Shown one piece after another: positions 62,295 through 64,000 of a stretch of DNA of 64,000 nucleotides. The DNA is from Streptomyces sp. S465. Its GTDB lineage: Bacteria; Actinomycetota; Actinomycetes; Streptomycetales; Streptomycetaceae. The DNA lies in assembly GCF_026898115.1 (NCBI RefSeq), contig NZ_CP114036.1, positions 6,442,001 to 6,506,000 on the forward strand, in the 5' to 3' direction. Numbering within the stretch: position 1 is the stretch's first letter; each line of letters opens with the position of its first letter. A program made the position numbers and the translations under genes. Under the pieces are notes generated by a model. It was not told the origin of the DNA. It saw only the letters and a list, made by a program, of their open reading frames with translations, and did not search any database.

Positions 62295-62450
62295 GTGGAC
62301 TGGGACACCGTCACCCTGCTCGTGCTCGCCGCCTTCGGCCTGGCCGGGCTGATACTGACCCTGGCAGCGGAGCTTCTGTCCAAGGTCCCGGCCGTCATCG
62401 AGGCGTGGCGCCGGGTGCGGAGCACATGGCGCGGAGGCGACGACGGCTAG
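62295..62450 (+). CDS. Small single-pass membrane protein (51 residues)
   Basis: This short frame starts at GTG 62295 and ends with TAG. It begins Val-Asp-Trp-Asp-Thr-Val-Thr, then has a 19-residue hydrophobic helix (Leu-Leu-Val-Leu-Ala-Ala-Phe-Gly-Leu-Ala...Leu-Ala), then Glu-Leu-Leu-Ser-Lys and a basic tail Trp-Arg-Arg-Val-Arg-Ser-Thr-Trp-Arg-Gly-Gly. The positive-inside pattern and third-position GC bias support a real protein. The 253 bp before it have no other gene. Function unknown. Confidence 0.6.
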   Translation: MDWDTVTLLVLAAFGLAGLILTLAAELLSKVPAVIEAWRRVRSTWRGGDDG

Positions 62451-62492
62451 GCGGTTTCGTTCGGATCATGGTCAGTTCCTGGCTGGGGAGCC

Positions 62493-62520
62493 TTGACACG
62501 GGCTGGGAGCCGTGTACACC
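62493..62520 (+). promoter_or_regulatory. Candidate promoter with inverted repeat before the SnoaL-like gene
   Basis: The -35-like TTGACA (62493-62498) is followed after 16 bases by tacacc. The inverted arms acacgg (62496-62501) and ccgtgt (62510-62515) lie within it. The -10 is a weak match. Confidence 0.4.
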
Positions 62521-62591
62521 GTTCCCCCGGCTCGTCCGAGCCGGCCAGGGCCCAGGGCCCACGGCGCCGCTTCTTCACGTGAGGTTGTCCC

Positions 62592-63008
62592 ATGAGTCAT
62601 CTCGCCGATCGTGCCGCCATCCACGATCTCAACACTCGTTACGCGGTTGCTTTCGACGGCTTCCGGCTGCATGAGTCCTCCGGCTGCTGGGCCGAGGATG
62701 GCGTCCTCGACGAACGCGAGACCGGCTTCGGCCTGTTCCAAGGGCGCGAGGCGATACGCGACTTCTTCCGCGACTCACTCTTCGCCCATGCCCGCAACGT
62801 CATCCACGTCATGTTCAACCACCTGGTGACGGACATCGAGGGCAACCGCGCGGCGGGGAGTGTCTTCTGTCTCGTGGAAGTGGTGAAGAACGACGGCGGT
62901 TACGTTCGCTCCCACGTCAAGTACGAGGACGAATACGTTCGCGTGGACGGACAGTGGAAGTTCGGCAGCCGCGTCATCAAGCCGTCCTTCCCGGGCGCCC
63001 CGTCATGA
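62592..63008 (+). CDS. SnoaL-like (NTF2-fold) protein
   Basis: This 138-residue protein has the SnoaL_4/NTF2 pattern: an N-terminal helix (Ala-Ala-Ile-His-Asp-Leu-Asn-Thr-Arg-Tyr-Ala), then Cys-Trp-Ala-Glu-Asp-Gly-Val-Leu-Asp-Glu, Gly-Arg-Glu-Ala-Ile-Arg-Asp-Phe-Phe, His-Val-Met-Phe-Asn-His-Leu-Val and Tyr-Glu-Asp-Glu-Tyr-Val-Arg-Val-Asp-Gly-Gln-Trp-Lys. These proteins can be cyclases, isomerases or simple binders, so the activity cannot be told. It lies upstream of the VOC-MerR pair. Confidence 0.88.
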   Translation: MSHLADRAAIHDLNTRYAVAFDGFRLHESSGCWAEDGVLDERETGFGLFQGREAIRDFFRDSLFAHARNVIHVMFNHLVTDIEGNRAAGSVFCLVEVVKNDGGYVRSHVKYEDEYVRVDGQWKFGSRVIKPSFPGAPS

Positions 63009-63095
63009 TCTCAGGGAAGTTCCCTCTGGGTCACCTTGCGGACCAGAGGAAGATGCCTGCGATGTGATGCCGGTGGCTTCGTGCGCGGACTCGGC

Positions 63096-63133
63096 TTGAC
63101 CCTCACGTCGCGTGAGGCTGTTGGGTGGGGCGC
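63096..63133 (+). promoter_or_regulatory. MerR-type promoter with palindrome in the spacer
   Basis: A -35 ttgacc (63096-63101) is followed by the palindrome cctcacg-tcg-cgtgagg (63101-63117) and a -10-like ttgggt about 19 bases after the -35. A 19-bp spacer spanned by an inverted repeat is the hallmark of MerR/TipA-regulated promoters. The start codon of the VOC gene at 63134 lies at about the expected transcription start, so the message may be leaderless. The MerR gene is the next-but-one frame, consistent with autoregulation. Confidence 0.75.
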
Positions 63134-63670
63134 ATGAGCGACTACTACAACGCGTTCGAGATGAGTCCCGTGCCCGCTCCCGGTCCGGACGCGGTTCCGC
63201 CGGAGCCGTTCCGTGGCATCTATGGAATGCCCGCGTTCGTGACGATCCCCACGAGCGATCTGGCGGCGTCGGTGGACTTCTGGGTGCGTGGGCTCGGGTT
63301 CTTCGAGCTGTTCAGCATCCCCGGCGGCGTTGTGCATCTGCGCCGGTGGGCGTTCCAGGACGTACTCCTCGTCCCGGCGGGGAGCGTTCCGGAGCGGGCA
63401 CCGGCGATCAGCGTCAGTTTCGCGTGCGTGCTCAGCGAGGTCGATTCCCTTGTCGGGGCCTGCCGCGCGGTGCGCCCGGACTCGGTCGACGGTCCACGGG
63501 ACACTCCCTGGAACACCCGCGACGTGGAGGTGATCACCCCCGAGAACGCACGGATCGTTTTCACCGCGGCGAAGCCCTTCGACCCGGCCAGTCAGGAGGC
63601 GCGGAACCTTGAAGCCGTCGGCATCACGGCACCGGGCGTCGGGCGCGGCGACAATGAGGACCATGCCTGA
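63134..63670 (+). CDS. VOC-family (glyoxalase-like) protein
   Basis: This 178-residue protein has the beta-alpha-beta-beta-beta pattern of the VOC fold. It shows Pro-Thr-Ser-Asp-Leu-Ala-Ala-Ser-Val-Asp-Phe-Trp-Val-Arg-Gly-Leu-Gly-Phe, then Val-His-Leu-Arg-Arg-Trp and later Glu-Val-Ile-Thr-Pro-Glu-Asn. Usual metal ligands are not all obvious; the family also contains drug-binding resistance proteins. ATG 63134 follows a MerR-type promoter closely. Its end overlaps the MerR start by 8 bp, so they are one operon. Confidence 0.88.
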   Translation: MSDYYNAFEMSPVPAPGPDAVPPEPFRGIYGMPAFVTIPTSDLAASVDFWVRGLGFFELFSIPGGVVHLRRWAFQDVLLVPAGSVPERAPAISVSFACVLSEVDSLVGACRAVRPDSVDGPRDTPWNTRDVEVITPENARIVFTAAKPFDPASQEARNLEAVGITAPGVGRGDNEDHA

Positions 63671-64000
63671 CGCAATCGACGCCGATGGCCTGACCGTCGG
63701 CCAGGTCTCGGCGCGTCTGGGCGTGACCGTCCGCGCGCTGCACCACTGGGACGAGACCGGTCTGGCGCGGCCGTCGCTGCGCACGGCCGCCGGATACCGG
63801 CTCTACACCGCCGCTGATCTGGAACGCCTGCACCGCATCGTCGTCTACCGCGAGCTCGGCCTCGGCCTGGACCGGATCCGGGCCATCCTGGACGACCAGG
63901 CGGCGGACGTGCCCGGCGCGTTGCGCGCGCAGCGCACCCAGGTCGCGGAACGGATCGACCGCCTCCAGCAGCTCAGCGCCGGCCTGGACCGGATGATCGA
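63663..64000 (+). CDS. MerR-family transcriptional regulator (cut by window edge)
   Basis: About 112 N-terminal residues are visible from ATG 63663. The MerR HTH is clear: Leu-Thr-Val-Gly-Gln-Val-Ser-Ala-Arg-Leu-Gly-Val-Thr-Val-Arg-Ala-Leu-His-His-Trp-Asp-Glu, then Gly-Tyr-Arg-Leu-Tyr-Thr and the dimer helix Leu-Gly-Leu-Asp-Arg-Ile-Arg-Ala-Ile-Leu-Asp-Asp. This N-terminus resembles TipA-type regulators, whose C-terminal ligand domain would lie beyond the window. It probably controls the VOC operon from the promoter at 63096. Confidence 0.92.
   Translation, partial: MPDAIDADGLTVGQVSARLGVTVRALHHWDETGLARPSLRTAAGYRLYTAADLERLHRIVVYRELGLGLDRIRAILDDQAADVPGALRAQRTQVAERIDRLQQLSAGLDRMI

Overview
The window is chromosomal DNA of a Streptomyces-type actinomycete. 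The G+C content is very high with strong third-position bias. GTG starts are common, genes often overlap by 4 bp (GTGA/ATGA), and the content is typical: a SARP regulator with NB-ARC and TPR domains, DUF6230/DUF6114 proteins, the GlgE glycogen/alpha-glucan pathway, and many secreted hydrolases. From memory, the order icmA - thioredoxin/TPR protein - DUF6230 cluster - pyk/ackA/pta - pfkA - sugar ABC transporter - DcuS/DcuR-type system - dctA - glg genes matches a conserved core region of Streptomyces chromosomes (about SCO5400-5445 in S. coelicolor). This could not be checked here. I saw no tRNA, rRNA, CRISPR array or intact insertion sequence.

Layout. 1-8.3 kb: three tandem AIM24-family genes (the first cut by the window edge), two DUF3817 membrane proteins, an MTH1187-type thiamine-binding protein, a broken ArsR-like regulator divergent from an MFS exporter, a MarR regulator, isobutyryl-CoA mutase large subunit icmA and a TetR regulator. 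8.4-12.6 kb: a thioredoxin/TPR co-chaperone and a DUF6230-DUF6114-secreted protein cluster. 12.7-18.7 kb: central carbon metabolism, with pta-ackA then pyk on the minus strand and pfkA divergent. 18.9-24.8 kb: an HTH-TM-trefoil protein facing a two-gene unit, EACC1-like protein plus a 1424-residue caspase-NACHT-HEAT protein. This is the best candidate in the window for an unusual conflict or defence system. 24.9-34.4 kb: a sugar ABC transporter whose second permease is separated from its partners by about 6.3 kb carrying glycerol metabolism genes, two SDRs with a TetR regulator, and an FG-GAP protein. 34.5-40.6 kb: GH18 chitinase, a DcuR/DcuS-type two-component system interrupted by a repeat-rich 0.9 kb, and a DctA-type symporter. 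40.8-45.7 kb: a small protein, a large SARP regulator, and a secreted GH16 beta-glucanase with a LacI-type palindrome. 45.9-62.0 kb: the alpha-glucan genes glgE-treS-mak-glgB (minus strand) and glgP (plus strand), with a subtilase and a pectin-degrading PL11-PL3 pair between glgE and glgP. 62.3-64 kb: a small membrane protein, a SnoaL-like protein, and a VOC-MerR operon with a MerR-type, apparently leaderless promoter; the MerR gene runs off the window.

How the genes work together. TreS, maltokinase, GlgE, GlgB and GlgP form the trehalose/maltose-1-phosphate route to and from branched alpha-glucan. Pta/AckA, Pyk and PfkA handle overflow acetate and lower glycolysis. The chitinase, GH16, PL3, PL11 and S8 enzymes are secreted degraders that probably feed uptake systems such as the sugar ABC transporter and the dicarboxylate carrier. 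The transporter gap and the EACC1/caspase unit look like accessory insertions into this core.
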